From contig JACQDE010000070.1 in NCBI GenBank assembly GCA_016201285.1, forward strand, positions 59,408 to 123,407: a stretch of 64,000 nucleotides of DNA, read 5' to 3'. Below the pieces are notes generated by a model that saw only the letters and a list, made by a program, of their open reading frames with translations, had not been told where the DNA came from and did no database searches. Position numbers and translations under genes: made by a program. Source of the stretch: Acidobacteriota bacterium (GTDB lineage Bacteria > Acidobacteriota > Terriglobia > Acidiferrales > UBA7541). Positions 8,555 through 17,713 of this stretch are shown one piece after another (within the stretch, counting starts at the first letter, position 1; each line of letters begins with the position of its first letter).

Positions 8555-9580
8555 TCAATCCGCTCCCGATGACGCGCCGGGCGCTTTTGCCCCGGCGTAG
8601 CCTCGCGGATGCTGCCGGTGCCATTCCCATGCGTCGGCAATGATCGTTTCTAGCGCCGAGCGCCGCGGTGCCCAGCGCAGTTCGCGCCGGATCTTTTCCG
8701 AGCTGGCCACCAGCACCGCCGGATCGCCCGCGCGCCGCGCACTTTCCACGGCGGGGATCGCGTGTCGGGTGATGCGTCGCGCCGTCTCGATCACCTGCCG
8801 CACGCTGAAGCCCTGGCCGTTCCCCAGGTTGTAGAGCAGCCGGCCCTGTTCCTCGAGCGCGTCGAGCGCCAGCAGGTGCGCCGTCGCCAAATCGGAGACG
8901 TGGATGTAGTCCCGCACGCACGTGCCGTCCGGCGTCGGGTAGTCGGTGCCGTAGATTTCCACGTGCGCCCGCTGTCCCAGCGCCACCTGCAGGATCAGCG
9001 GGATCAAGTGCGATTCCGGCTGGTGGTCTTCGCCCTGCGCGCCGGCCGCTCCGGCGGCGTTGAAGTAGCGCAAGCTCGCGTAGCGCAGCCCGTGGATGCG
9101 GTGGAACCACTCCAGCATGCGCTCCGTCATCAGTTTCGATTCGCCATAGACGTTGCACGGCCGCAGCGGATGCGTCTCGTCGATCGGCACGCGCTCGGGA
9201 TCGCCGAAGAGCGCCGCCGTCGACGAAAACACGATGCGCCTCACGCCGTGCGCCAGCATCGCTTCCAGCAGCGTCAGCGTGCCCGCGCTGTTGTTGCGGA
9301 AGTAGCGCTCCGGCACGCGCATCGACTCCCCCACCTCGAGCAGCGCCGCCAGGTGCACCACCGCGTGCACTCCCCGCGGCGCGAACAGCGTGTCGAGCAG
9401 CGCGCGGTCGGCCACGTCGCCGGCCACCAGCTCGGCCCCCGCCGGCACGGCTTCCCGGTGGCCGCGGCTCAAGTTGTCCAGCAGCGTCACGCGGTGTCCG
9501 GCGGCGATCAGTTGCGCCGCCACCACGCTGCCGATGTATCCCGCTCCGCCCGTCACCACAATGTGCTTCGCGTTTGTCAT
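8555..9580 (-). CDS. galE: UDP-glucose 4-epimerase
   Basis: A 341-residue short-chain dehydrogenase/reductase that interconverts UDP-glucose and UDP-galactose. The NAD site is VVTGGAGYIGS at the N-terminus, and DNLSRGH and HLAALLEVGES follow. The catalytic Ser-Thr region is VFSSTAALFG and the YxxxK pair is VYGESK. SLRYFNAAGA and the substrate-binding TCVRDYIHVSDLA are diagnostic of GalE. ATG 9580 overlaps the upstream methyltransferase stop (ATGA). Its place in the locus suggests supply of galactose donors for the surface glycan. Related UDP-sugar 4-epimerases cannot be excluded from motifs alone. Confidence 0.93.
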   Translation of the reverse strand: MTNAKHIVVTGGAGYIGSVVAAQLIAAGHRVTLLDNLSRGHREAVPAGAELVAGDVADRALLDTLFAPRGVHAVVHLAALLEVGESMRVPERYFRNNSAGTLTLLEAMLAHGVRRIVFSSTAALFGDPERVPIDETHPLRPCNVYGESKLMTERMLEWFHRIHGLRYASLRYFNAAGAAGAQGEDHQPESHLIPLILQVALGQRAHVEIYGTDYPTPDGTCVRDYIHVSDLATAHLLALDALEEQGRLLYNLGNGQGFSVRQVIETARRITRHAIPAVESARRAGDPAVLVASSEKIRRELRWAPRRSALETIIADAWEWHRQHPRGYAGAKAPGASSGAD

Positions 9581-10410
9581 TGGTCGTGTGGTTCCTTCAC
9601 TGGTCGGGCCGCCACGCCGGTCTGCTTCGGCACGAGATAGGCCCAGCGGATGCCCGCCGAGCGGAACTCGTCCACCGCGAGCAGCTGGTGCTCCGCGCTC
9701 AGGCCGTGCAGCCCGGGATATGCTCTCGGGTCGCGCGCCGTCTGCTCGTATGCTTCTGCCGCGTGCGTCGCGGCAAAACGCGCCAGGATGGTTTCGGAAA
9801 TCTTTGCGTCCATCGCGTCGTGCAGCTCGACGATGATCTCGCACGCTCGCGGCTGCGAAAAATTCGTGGGCACGAGCAGTGCCAGCTCGTACCCTTCGCA
9901 GTCGCACACCACCAGCGCCGGCTCGACGGTGAGTTTCCGCAGCTCCTCTGGCCCGCACGCGCCCTGGATCTGCACCCGCTCGGCCACTCCGTTCTGTTCG
10001 GCCAGCTTGCGGCACGCGGAGCGCGCCGCGCCGTCCGTGTCAAACGCCCACACGCGTGCCCGGGGCAGCCGCCGCGCCAGTCCGACCGCGTAATATCCCT
10101 CGCCGCACCCGATGTTCACCACCCGCTCGAATCCTTTGGCGATCGCCATTTCGATTGCCCCGTGCAGTTCGGATTCGTAACTGCCCACGAGCTTGGGCAG
10201 AATCATGCTCCCGAGCGCCCGGTTGATGTACGCCATCCCGCGGAACGGCCCGCTCTGCACCACCAGTCCCTGCGCCCCCACCACCGCCTCTTCCACCGGA
10301 CGCAGGCGCCGCCCCAGCCGGCGGAGCGCGTAGTGCTGCCGCGTCTGCTGCAAGCGCCGGTAAAGGCCCGGCAGCGTCCGCTTCACGATTCGTTTCAGCG
10401 TCCCCGTCAT
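9577..10410 (-). CDS. SAM-dependent methyltransferase, FkbM-like
   Basis: A 277-residue protein whose central domain has VVNIGCGEGYYAVGLA (motif I) and VWAFDTDGAARSACR (motif II). The FkbM-like lysine-aspartate strand is replaced by ALVVCDCEGYELALL, so it is a divergent member. The N-terminal 60 residues are basic and may lie on the membrane. The stop overlaps the galE start by 4 bp. A role in decorating the glycan is inferred only from context. Confidence 0.8.
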   Translation of the reverse strand: MTGTLKRIVKRTLPGLYRRLQQTRQHYALRRLGRRLRPVEEAVVGAQGLVVQSGPFRGMAYINRALGSMILPKLVGSYESELHGAIEMAIAKGFERVVNIGCGEGYYAVGLARRLPRARVWAFDTDGAARSACRKLAEQNGVAERVQIQGACGPEELRKLTVEPALVVCDCEGYELALLVPTNFSQPRACEIIVELHDAMDAKISETILARFAATHAAEAYEQTARDPRAYPGLHGLSAEHQLLAVDEFRSAGIRWAYLVPKQTGVAARPVKEPHDQ

Positions 10411-10655
10411 TTCATCGTCTGCATCACTGGATTTTGCTTGTCATCCTGAGCGAAGCGCTGGGTTTTGCTTGTCATCCTGAGTCCCGATGCCTTCCATCGG
10501 GACGAAGGATCTCTCCCCTTCTTTCTCTGCGCTCCTTTGCGTTCTCCGTGACTTTGCGTTAAGGATTTGTCTCTTCCTATTTTCTATTTTCTCTTTTCTA
10601 TTTTCGACTTTGTCTTTCTCTCATCTGTGTTTATCTGTGTTCATCTGCGGTTCCA
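10411..10655. repeat. intergenic repeat block (D-A-F-B order), reading into the next gene's C-terminus
   Basis: The clearest example of the modular repeat order. Plus-strand: two family D units (GTCATCCTGAGCGAAGCGC, then a copy containing the arms TCCCGATGCC and CATCGGGAC), family A (TCTGCGCTCCTTTGCG), family F (CTATTTTCTCTTTTCTATTT), family B (CATCTGTGTTTATCTGTG). Family B supplies the last codons and stop of the gene that ends at 10621. Confidence 0.85.
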
Positions 10656-11601
10656 AAGGTTTTGTCTTTTTGATCCCCAGCGCATGCCGCACCGGCCGCG
10701 TCGCTCGCAGAAGCGCGTGCCACACCGCCGCTCTTCCTCGGCGAAGCGCCCGCCGCGCCGGCGCCAGGCGGTAGCCTGGGTTCGCCTCGATTCCCTTCGC
10801 CGTCAGCCGGTGCGTGGCGTCGTCCATGCTGTAGATGTGCCGGACGCCACCGGCCAGCGCGTAATTCCGCTGCGCTTCCGCGTCCTCCCACACGCCCTGC
10901 TTGCCTTGCGGGTGGTAACCGTAGTCGTGGTTCTGATGAATCGCCACCACCGCGGCCGACGCGTCCACCACCGCCACGCCTTCCGACCGCGCCTTCCACA
11001 CCAGCCAGTTGTCCCAGCCCACGCGCCCGATCACGAGCGCCGGAATCTCGCGGTACATCCCGCGTGGGAACACGAAGTAGTCGATCCAGTCCTGCGATTG
11101 CTGCCGGTTCTGTTGGAGCGCCAGCGCTCGCGTGCGCTCCGCCCAATCGCTCGCGGAAAAATCAATCGGTGTCGTGATCTCCGTGTCCCACCGCCGCCCC
11201 ACCATCAAGAACTTGTTTTCTCTGCGTTTTCTCTGCGCCTCTGCGTTTTCTCCTTCAAACGCTCCCTGCGCGCCAAACATCTCCGCCACGCGCGCCACGC
11301 CACGCAGGAAATCTTCCGTCAGCACGATGTCGCAATTCGCGTACACCATCACGTCGTGCCGCGCCATCTCCTGCGCCCGCCCGAAAATCAACTGCACGTA
11401 CTTTGTGCTACTCGCGCTGCGTTCCACCGCCGGCTCGTGCCGCAGCCCCAGCTCCCGGCAAACCTCCGCCGCGCCTTCCTCGTCCCCGAACACAATCACC
11501 TCCACGTCCGGGTGCAGCAGCGTCCAGCTTTTGAGCGCATTCCGCTGGATCACCTCGATATGCCCGCGAAACGCTTTCGGCGTCGTAAATATCGTCAGCA
11601 T
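10621..11601 (-). CDS. putative glycosyltransferase with repeat-derived insert and C-terminal tail
   Basis: A 326-residue protein starting MLTIFTTPKAFRGHIEVIQ. The pattern resembles nucleotide-sugar transferases acting in glycan loci: VEVIVFGDEEG, then VMVYANCDIVLTEDF as a DxD-like strand, and VGWDNWLVWKA later. I cannot name a family with certainty. Residues 116-130 (GENAEAQRKRRE region) are encoded by the CGCAGAG family A repeat at 11214-11258 and look like an in-frame insert. The final residues (MNTDKHR and stop) come from family B. Without insert and tail the protein would be about 300 residues. No active-site residue is obviously lost. Confidence 0.7.
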   Translation of the reverse strand: MLTIFTTPKAFRGHIEVIQRNALKSWTLLHPDVEVIVFGDEEGAAEVCRELGLRHEPAVERSASSTKYVQLIFGRAQEMARHDVMVYANCDIVLTEDFLRGVARVAEMFGAQGAFEGENAEAQRKRRENKFLMVGRRWDTEITTPIDFSASDWAERTRALALQQNRQQSQDWIDYFVFPRGMYREIPALVIGRVGWDNWLVWKARSEGVAVVDASAAVVAIHQNHDYGYHPQGKQGVWEDAEAQRNYALAGGVRHIYSMDDATHRLTAKGIEANPGYRLAPARRALRRGRAAVWHALLRATRPVRHALGIKKTKPLEPQMNTDKHR

Positions 11602-11790
11602 GTCATTCGTAACGCCGGCATCTTGCCGGTTTTTCTCTTTGTCTTTCTCGGTGTTCTCAGGGCCTCTGCGTCCTCTGCGTTAATGTTTTGTCTTTGGTTT
11701 TCCTGTTTTCTATTTTCTCTTTTCTATTTTCGCTTTTTTCTTTCCCCCATCTGTGGTTTCAAAGATTTTCTCTTCGCTAGCCGCTCGCCA
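11602..11790. repeat. intergenic repeat block (A-F-B order)
   Basis: Plus-strand order: a short hairpin (ACGCCGGCATCTTGCCGG), family A (GCCTCTGCGTCCTCTGCG), family F (CTATTTTCTCTTTTCTATTT) and a truncated family B (CATCTGTGGTTTC). No gene is seen. Confidence 0.8.
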
Positions 11791-12861
11791 CTAGTCCCCC
11801 GCCACTGCCTTCTGTTGCCGCTCCGCCTCCACAATCTCCTTCAGAATTGTTTCCAGATCCCTCGTAATCCCCCACTTCGGGTAATGTCCGGAAAACTTCC
11901 TCAAATCCGAGATGTAGCAAATATGGTCTCCCACGCGCGCTTTATCGCTATAAACGGTGTTGATCTTCCGTCCGGTCATGGCCTCGATGCGCGTAATGGC
12001 TTCCAGAATGGAGATGCTGTTCGCCCGCCCGCCGCCGAGGTTATAGACCTCGCCCGCCCGCGGCGCCGCGGCGAATTCCTCCACCGCCCGCACCACATCA
12101 AAACTGTGGACGTTGTCCCGCACCTGTTTGCCCTTGTACCCGTAGATCGTGTACGTCTCGCCGCTGAACGCGACCTTCACCAGGTAGGAAAGAAATCCGT
12201 GCAGCGGCACGCCCGAGTGGTGCGGCCCGGTCAGGCACCCGCCGCGGAAGATGCCGACGTTCAGCCCGAAGGTGCGTCCGTACTCCTGCGCCATCACGTC
12301 TGCTGCCGTCTTTGACGCGCCGAACACCGAATGCAGTGTCCGGTCGATGCGGCAGTCCTCGCGGATGCCTGCAAAATCTTCCGGCCGCGCGTAGTCCCAG
12401 CGCGTCTCGCGCTCGACCATTGGCAGTTCGTTCGGCGCATCGCCATACACTTTGTTCGTGCTCATGAAGACGAACACCGCCTCCGGCGCGTGCAGCCGCG
12501 TCGCTTCGAGCAGGTACATCGTCGCCAGCGCGTTCACCTCGAAATCCACCAGCGGGATTTCGCGCGCCTTGTCGTGCGAAGGTTGCGCTGCGCAGTGCAC
12601 GATCAGGTCAAAGCGGTTTGCCTTGAACAGCTCAAAAATCTTCTCGCGATCGCGAATATCCGCGTGCACCGCCTCAAACCGCCGCGTCACGCGCTTCAAC
12701 CGCTCGAGGTTCCACGCCGTGTCGCCGCCCGGCCCGAAAAACTCCCGGCGCAGGTTGTTGTCCACGCCGATCACGCGGTGCCCCTGCCGGTCGAAATACT
12801 CCACCGCCTCCGACCCGATCAGCCCGCTGCTTCCCGTCACCAGTATCGTTTGTTGTTTCAT
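11791..12861 (-). CDS. NAD-dependent epimerase, CDP-paratose 2-epimerase-like
   Basis: A 356-residue SDR enzyme. The NAD-binding site is [18 protein letters not shown], and [10 protein letters not shown] and [14 protein letters not shown] follow. The segments [22 protein letters not shown] and [16 protein letters not shown] match what I know of the CDP-paratose/CDP-tyvelose 2-epimerase (RfbE) family better than GalE or Rml[14 protein letters not shown] replaces the usual YxxxK with FGASK, where the Tyr position appears to be Phe; this should be checked against family members. It would make a rare deoxyhexose donor for the surface glycan. The other enzymes of a CDP-hexose pathway are not in this window. 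Confidence 0.78.
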   Translation of the reverse strand: MKQQTILVTGSSGLIGSEAVEYFDRQGHRVIGVDNNLRREFFGPGGDTAWNLERLKRVTRRFEAVHADIRDREKIFELFKANRFDLIVHCAAQPSHDKAREIPLVDFEVNALATMYLLEATRLHAPEAVFVFMSTNKVYGDAPNELPMVERETRWDYARPEDFAGIREDCRIDRTLHSVFGASKTAADVMAQEYGRTFGLNVGIFRGGCLTGPHHSGVPLHGFLSYLVKVAFSGETYTIYGYKGKQVRDNVHSFDVVRAVEEFAAAPRAGEVYNLGGGRANSISILEAITRIEAMTGRKINTVYSDKARVGDHICYISDLRKFSGHYPKWGITRDLETILKEIVEAERQQKAVAGD

Positions 12862-12973
12862 CCGTTGTTTTCTCTGCGCTTCTCTGCGAACTCTGTGCCT
12901 CTGCGTTAAGCCTTTTCGTCCTTCATCTGTGTTGATCTGTGTTCATCTGTGGTTTCAAAAGGTTTTTCTCCGC
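12862..12973. repeat. intergenic repeat block (A-B order)
   Basis: Family A (TCTCTGCGCTTCTCTGCG) followed by family B (CATCTGTGTTGATCTGTG) fills the 112 bp between the epimerase start and the next gene's end. No promoter or gene is evident. Confidence 0.8.
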
Positions 12974-14149
12974 CTACCCATTCGCCACGGCTTCTCTCGC
13001 CACCGCCGCAAACGCCTCCGCGTACCCCCGCACGCGCCCCGGCTGCGCTTGTCTTGCTTCTGACTCCAGCGCCAAGTCCGGCCCCGCCGGCGTTTCCCGC
13101 CACACCGCGCCCAGCTTCTGCGCCAGATCCTCGGCGTTATTCGGATCGAAATACGTCGCCCGCGGCGGATTTTGTTCGCGGTGCGCCGGAATGTCGGAGA
13201 GCACCACCTGCTTGCCCACCGACCGCGCCTCGTCCACGGTGATGCCCCAGCCCTCGAACCGCGACGGGTTCAGCACGCATACGCTTTGCCGCATCAAGCG
13301 CAACACGTCTTCGTGCGCCACCTGCCCGATGAAAATCACTTGCCCGCGCACGTCCCACTCGGAAAGTTTCTGCCACACCTCGCCGAAGTATTCCGGGTGG
13401 CGATAGTCGCCCGGAAAGCCGCTGCACACCAGCGCGACGTCCACCCCGCGCCCGCGCAAAATCTTCACCGCCTGGAACGCCGCCGCGTGGTTCTTGTGTT
13501 TCCAGAACTGGTTGGGCAGATAGATAAATTTCTCAGGGAGATGCAGCCGTTCGAGCAGTGGCGCAATCGGCTCTTCGTATATCGCCTCTGGCACAAAGCT
13601 GATCGGCGGCAGCGCCCGCGCTTTTTCGGCGTGCCGCGGCGCGAATGCCTCGAAATCCTTGCGTACCGTTTCGCCGAACACGATCACCCGCGTCGCCCGC
13701 CGCGCCGTCTCGCGAAAAATCTGCTCGCGGAACTCGATTTCCGCCCGGCTGAACATTTCCGGTAAATGTACGTGCTGGAAATCCGGGATCAGCGACAGCG
13801 TGGCCACCTTCGGCGCCTCGAACGCAAGCTGTAATCCAAAAAGCGCCTGAATGCCCTGCGCGCGCAGGACATTTTCCTTGCCGAGGTCGCGCGCCAGCAG
13901 CCGCTGCGCCGCGCGGTCCACCGCCCACGGCGCCGTCCACGGCCGGTGCGTGCGGTACTCGAGCAGCGCGTCGGCGCCCGCGGCGCGCGAAAAATCCGCC
14001 GCGCCGTTCTGCCCCTCTGGCGCGAGCAGGTAGAGTCCCATCTCCCCGCCGTAGCGCGCGCGCAGCGCCGCCAACAGGCCCCGCAGATACACCCGCCCGA
14101 AAATCCACCCCGCATCCCCGAGCACGTGAAATGCAATCTTCAACTTCAT
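12974..14149 (-). CDS. glycosyltransferase family 4
   Basis: A 391-residue GT4 enzyme. The N-terminal domain starts MKLKIAFHVLGDAGWIFGRVY. The middle carries IPDFQHVHLPEMFS and VIVFGETVRKDF. The donor domain shows YLPNQFWKHKNHAAAFQAVK and the E-x7-E motif in NPSRFEGWGITVDEARSVGK. It ends one base before the following methyltransferase gene begins upstream in the operon sense, so spacing is tight. It likely adds one residue of the repeat unit; specificity is unknown. Confidence 0.9.
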   Translation of the reverse strand: MKLKIAFHVLGDAGWIFGRVYLRGLLAALRARYGGEMGLYLLAPEGQNGAADFSRAAGADALLEYRTHRPWTAPWAVDRAAQRLLARDLGKENVLRAQGIQALFGLQLAFEAPKVATLSLIPDFQHVHLPEMFSRAEIEFREQIFRETARRATRVIVFGETVRKDFEAFAPRHAEKARALPPISFVPEAIYEEPIAPLLERLHLPEKFIYLPNQFWKHKNHAAAFQAVKILRGRGVDVALVCSGFPGDYRHPEYFGEVWQKLSEWDVRGQVIFIGQVAHEDVLRLMRQSVCVLNPSRFEGWGITVDEARSVGKQVVLSDIPAHREQNPPRATYFDPNNAEDLAQKLGAVWRETPAGPDLALESEARQAQPGRVRGYAEAFAAVAREAVANG

Positions 14150-14150
14150 C

Positions 14151-15017
14151 TCAGGCTTGAGGTTTCTTGAAGACCACGATTTCGTGGTGCAGCCACAGCC
14201 GCTCGTTTGCGCTCACGATGGTGAGTCCCGCGCGCCGCGCCATCTCTTCCATCGCCCGGTCGGTGAACAGTTGCAGGTGCTCGACGTCGTCAAACGCGTC
14301 GCGGAAGCGCTCGCCAAACGGGGGTTCCGTCCCGTAGCGGTCGATGGGCGACTGCAGGATCGCCACGCCGCCCGGCGCCAGCAGCCGCGCCGCGCCCTGC
14401 AAAAACCGCACTGGGTCCGGGCTGTGCTCGATCACATCGAACGCCAGAAACAGGTCGCACGGTGGCAGCGCGACATCCGGGAAAAGTCCCGCGCGGATTT
14501 CCAGCCCGGTGTTTCCCCGCACAAACGCCGCCGTCTCCTCGTCCGGTTCGACGCCGATGCACTCGTACCCGCGCTTCCTCAGCTCTCCGAGCAGCACCCC
14601 GTGCGCCGCCCCGATTTCGATGGCCCGGCCCCGCGGCGGCGCGAACCGTTCAATCAGCTCCAGCCAGAAGTCCACTCGCCCGTCGGCGCGGTCGTTTGAC
14701 GGACGCTGCTCGATGGCCGGAAATCCCTTTAGGCGCTGCCGCGTGTGCCAGTAGAGATCGAATGAGTAGATGCGCTTCAACTCTTCCGGCAGTGGCGGCC
14801 GGCGGTTGACGTAACAGCCGCACTCCGCGCACACGCCGTAGCTCGCGTGCCACCGGAACTCGCTCAACTCGCCGCCGCACCAACAGCGCTCGCGATGGCC
14901 GCGCCGTAGGTCGCGGAACTTCCTGCGCGCGCGATATTTGAAAATCCAGTCGTCCAGCCGCCTCGCCGCTGATCGCGCCGCATGTACCGGATGCAGAATG
15001 TGCCGCAACCGGATCAT
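14151..15017 (-). CDS. SAM-dependent methyltransferase with N-terminal Cys motif
   Basis: A 288-residue protein. The N-terminus is basic and carries RCWCGGEL and GVCAECGCYVNRRP, Cys pairs that look like a small zinc ribbon, an arrangement common in glycan-locus methyltransferases. Motif I is AIEIGAAHGVLLGEL, motif II IGVEPDEETAA, then CDLFLAFDVIEHSPDPVRFL and ARLLAPGGVAILQSP (Methyltransf_23 pattern). The stop lies inside family-poor DNA directly next to the GT4 start. The upstream gene overlaps it by 4 bp. Confidence 0.87.
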   Translation of the reverse strand: MIRLRHILHPVHAARSAARRLDDWIFKYRARRKFRDLRRGHRERCWCGGELSEFRWHASYGVCAECGCYVNRRPPLPEELKRIYSFDLYWHTRQRLKGFPAIEQRPSNDRADGRVDFWLELIERFAPPRGRAIEIGAAHGVLLGELRKRGYECIGVEPDEETAAFVRGNTGLEIRAGLFPDVALPPCDLFLAFDVIEHSPDPVRFLQGAARLLAPGGVAILQSPIDRYGTEPPFGERFRDAFDDVEHLQLFTDRAMEEMARRAGLTIVSANERLWLHHEIVVFKKPQA

Positions 15018-15781
15018 GCCGGATGGCCCTCTGCTTTTTTCCTGCCGAGGAACAGATACGTTCCGTAATGTGCTTCCGGGTTGCGGCCCTCTTCGCGCGT
15101 CAGCACACGGTGCAGCACCGCCTCGAACTCCGGCAGCAGCGCAGCGTCGAGCGTCGCGTCGTCAATGCGGATCGGGTGCCCGGCGTCCTCGCCCGTCCGT
15201 GCCACGTCTTCGGCGTTGCTCAAGTCCTGCCCCACGACCAGCCATCCACCCGGTCGCGCAATTCGCGCCGCCTGCCGCAGGCATTCCAACGCGTCGCGCA
15301 CGTGGTCCAGCACGTTAATCATCACCACCAGGTCGAACGAATCGGACTCGAACGGGCACTCCTCGATCGGATGGTCGTCCACCTCGACTGTGCCGCGCCG
15401 CCACGCCTGCCCGAGCCACCGCTCTTCGAACGTCAGGTAGTGCTCCACCAGCGGATCGCTGCACCACACTTCGTTCATCTGCCGCCCTTCAGCGATCAGT
15501 CGAATATTGGTGTACGGCCCGCAGCCCAGCTCAATCGCGCGTTCCATGCGTTGTGGCAGCACGCGGTAGCCGTCAAACTTTTCCGCCCACCAGTGGTTCC
15601 AGTCGTCGCCCGGCGACGCGCTCGTCCTGCCGAGCAGCCGCTTCACCAGCCGCTTCGCTCGCGCCGTGAGCGTCTGCGCCGGAGCCGGGTTCTGCGAACG
15701 CCAGAACGCTGCTTCCCATTCCTGCGCCTGCCGCCACCGCTCCTCGCTCACCGCCAGCGTCAATTGCTGCTCGCTCTTCAT
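15014..15781 (-). CDS. class I SAM-dependent methyltransferase
   Basis: A 255-residue protein with AIELGCGPYTNIRLIAEG as motif I, CSDPLVEHYL as motif II and FDLVVMINVLDHVRDALECL followed by RIARPGGWLVVGQDL. The N-terminal 65 residues (EERWRQAQEWEAAFWRSQ) are helical. The stop overlaps the ATG of the next methyltransferase gene (ATGA), so the two are probably coupled. The substrate is unknown; a glycan or carrier role is inferred from the neighbours. Confidence 0.87.
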   Translation of the reverse strand: MKSEQQLTLAVSEERWRQAQEWEAAFWRSQNPAPAQTLTARAKRLVKRLLGRTSASPGDDWNHWWAEKFDGYRVLPQRMERAIELGCGPYTNIRLIAEGRQMNEVWCSDPLVEHYLTFEERWLGQAWRRGTVEVDDHPIEECPFESDSFDLVVMINVLDHVRDALECLRQAARIARPGGWLVVGQDLSNAEDVARTGEDAGHPIRIDDATLDAALLPEFEAVLHRVLTREEGRNPEAHYGTYLFLGRKKAEGHPA

Positions 15782-15874
15782 CCTGTTTTGCTTTCGTAGG
15801 GGCGGACCTGCGTGTCCGCCCTTTTCTCTTTAACCTTCCAACGTTTCAACCTTCTAACCTTCCAACCTTCGCAC
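15782..15874. repeat. short repeat block (G and H families)
   Basis: A family G-type arm (TAGGGGCGGACCTGCGTGTC) followed by a family H tract of TTCCAACGTTTCAACC units. No gene is seen. Confidence 0.75.
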
Positions 15875-16918
15875 TCACATGCACTTCTGCAATTCCCCCC
15901 ACACCGTCCCGCAAAATCGCTCCCACGTGTACTGCGTTTCCACCAGCGCGCGGTTCGCGCGGCTCAACTCGTGCAGCCGCTCTTCCGGCGCGTGTTGCAA
16001 CTCCTCGAGCGCCGCCACGTTGGCGTCAATGTCCGTTGTGCTGAGCGAAACAATTGTCGGCATGTTGTAGTAGCCCGACTCCGGCGTGCACGCCACCGGA
16101 AAGCCCCATGCCATCGCCTCGAGGATCGTCGCCGGGTTCGCGTCGGAGAGCGACGTGTTCACGAAAATGTCGTAGCTGCCCGCGAGTCCGGTAACGAACT
16201 CCGGCGTCAGCGGCCGGTATCCGGCCAGCCGCGGCACGTGGGCGATATCCGGCCCGCCGCCCACCCAGCCTCGCGGGTACGCGCCCAGCCGCTCCAGCGT
16301 CGCGCTCAGCACCTCGCCGCCCTTTTCCGGACGGTTGTTGCCGATGTAGAGGTACCCGCGCTTCCCCGGCGCGTTGAACCGCTGCTTCACCAGCGGAAAC
16401 TCCGCCGCATCCACGGCCAAATCCAGCCGTACGATTTTTTCCTTCCAGGGTGCGAAGTGCGATTCGCTGAGCGTGTCGTACCAGTAGGGTCCGGTAACGC
16501 CGAACACCAGGTCCGCCTGTTCGATCAGCGGCAGCGTAAACTCGCTGATCTCCGGCATCGCGTGGTGGATGGGAAACATCAGCGCCTTGAACTTGCATCG
16601 CGCCCCGCCGCGCAGCGTCCGTTGCACCATCGTTTCCGGATCGGCATGTGGATGCCCCAGCAGGATGTCGTCCTCTTGCAGCTCAATCGTGCCCCGCTCG
16701 CGCCAGTCGTAGAGCCGCACGCGGTGCCGCGCCGCAAGAAAGCGATGAAGATTGACGGTGATCGAGTAGGGCGCGGGCAGCGGCCCGCCGTTGTCGGCCG
16801 CCGCGCGGCGCAATTTTTCCCGCGCGCTCCGCGCCAGCCGCTCCACTGCGCCCGCGATGCCGGAGCCGAACCTCGGCGCCGGCCCCGGCCGCACGTACAC
16901 AAAATGAATCGTCCCCAT
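15875..16918 (-). CDS. glycosyltransferase family 4
   Basis: A 347-residue GT4-like protein. The start MGTIHFVYVRPG is a short first beta strand, and LLGHPHADPETMVQR lies in the acceptor domain. The donor domain has YLYIGNNRPEKGGEVLS (typical 'GRxxxxKG' position) and VNTSLSDANPATILEAMAWGFPVACTPESGYYN, in which the usual E-x7-E reads N-x-A-x-x-L-E-A. It stands between repeat blocks, so it may be translated independently of its neighbours. Confidence 0.87.
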   Translation of the reverse strand: MGTIHFVYVRPGPAPRFGSGIAGAVERLARSAREKLRRAAADNGGPLPAPYSITVNLHRFLAARHRVRLYDWRERGTIELQEDDILLGHPHADPETMVQRTLRGGARCKFKALMFPIHHAMPEISEFTLPLIEQADLVFGVTGPYWYDTLSESHFAPWKEKIVRLDLAVDAAEFPLVKQRFNAPGKRGYLYIGNNRPEKGGEVLSATLERLGAYPRGWVGGGPDIAHVPRLAGYRPLTPEFVTGLAGSYDIFVNTSLSDANPATILEAMAWGFPVACTPESGYYNMPTIVSLSTTDIDANVAALEELQHAPEERLHELSRANRALVETQYTWERFCGTVWGELQKCM

Positions 16919-17062
16919 CGCGTTTTCGTGGCGCAGGCTTTCAGCCTGCGCGTTTGAACGGGCGGGCTTCAGCCCTGTACTCTTGGTCTCTTGGCTTTCC
17001 CTATTTTCCGATTTCTATTTTCGTTTTTTCAATCTGTGAAATCTGCGTAATCTGCGGATTCA
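16919..17062. repeat. intergenic repeat block (G-F-C order)
   Basis: Two family G hairpins (GGCGCAGGCTTTCAGCCTGC and GGGCGGGCTTCAGCC), family F (CTATTTTCCGATTTCTATTT) and family C (GTGAAATCTGCGTAATCTGC). The family C unit abuts the stop codon of the gene ending at 17060. Confidence 0.8.
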
Positions 17063-17713
17063 TTTCTTTTCTGCTCGTCGCCACACAACGAACCCCACCG
17101 ACTCCGGCGCCGTAGCCCGCGCCTGCAAGTTCCACTCAGCCGCCGCTTCGAGTTTCGGTCGCAGCAGCGCCATCTTCTCGTTGTCCCAATCGTGCGCCAG
17201 TAGCAACGCGCCGGGCTCCAGGCGCGGCGCGAACATCTCGAACTCCGTCAGCGTTTGCTTTGCGTCGAGCGCCCCATCGAGGAACACCGCGTCCACCTTC
17301 GCTGTCTCGCGCAGCAGTGCCGGATAGACCTCCGTGCTCTTGCCCGCGTGAAACCGCACGTGGGGCAGCAGGTGCGGAAGATGTCGCTGGTAGTTTTCTT
17401 TCGCCCGCTCGTGCGCCTCCGCGTTTTCCTCGATCGTGTGCAGCACGCCGCTGCCGTTCTCGAAAAGCGCCTGGCTGATGAAGTACGTGCTCCCGCCGCC
17501 GTACCACGTCCCCACTTCGAAGACCACTTGCGGCTTATGCTCGCGGATCGCGCCGTAGAGCAGCTTGCGGTCCACGTACCAGAGCTGCCCCGGCACTTCC
17601 AGGCAGCCTTCGTAGAGCCAGCGCACCCGCCGCGGCAACAGTCGCCGCACCAGCCGCCACCGCCGCTGCCGCGCCGCCGAGAGCGCGTGATACGACTGCA
17701 CCAGTATGCTCAT
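17060..17713 (-). CDS. class I SAM methyltransferase, TylF/CmcI-like
   Basis: A 217-residue protein. VVFEVGTWYGGGSTYFISQAL is motif I, VLHTIEENAEAHERAKENYQ is motif II, and VDAVFLDGALDAKQTLTEF is the metal/acidic strand typical of Methyltransf_24 and TylF/CmcI O-methyltransferases. LLAHDWDNEK follows. The start ATG overlaps the stop of the upstream GT4 gene (ATGA at 17710-17713). It probably O-methylates a sugar; this is inferred. Confidence 0.85.
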   Translation of the reverse strand: MSILVQSYHALSAARQRRWRLVRRLLPRRVRWLYEGCLEVPGQLWYVDRKLLYGAIREHKPQVVFEVGTWYGGGSTYFISQALFENGSGVLHTIEENAEAHERAKENYQRHLPHLLPHVRFHAGKSTEVYPALLRETAKVDAVFLDGALDAKQTLTEFEMFAPRLEPGALLLAHDWDNEKMALLRPKLEAAAEWNLQARATAPESVGFVVWRRAEKK

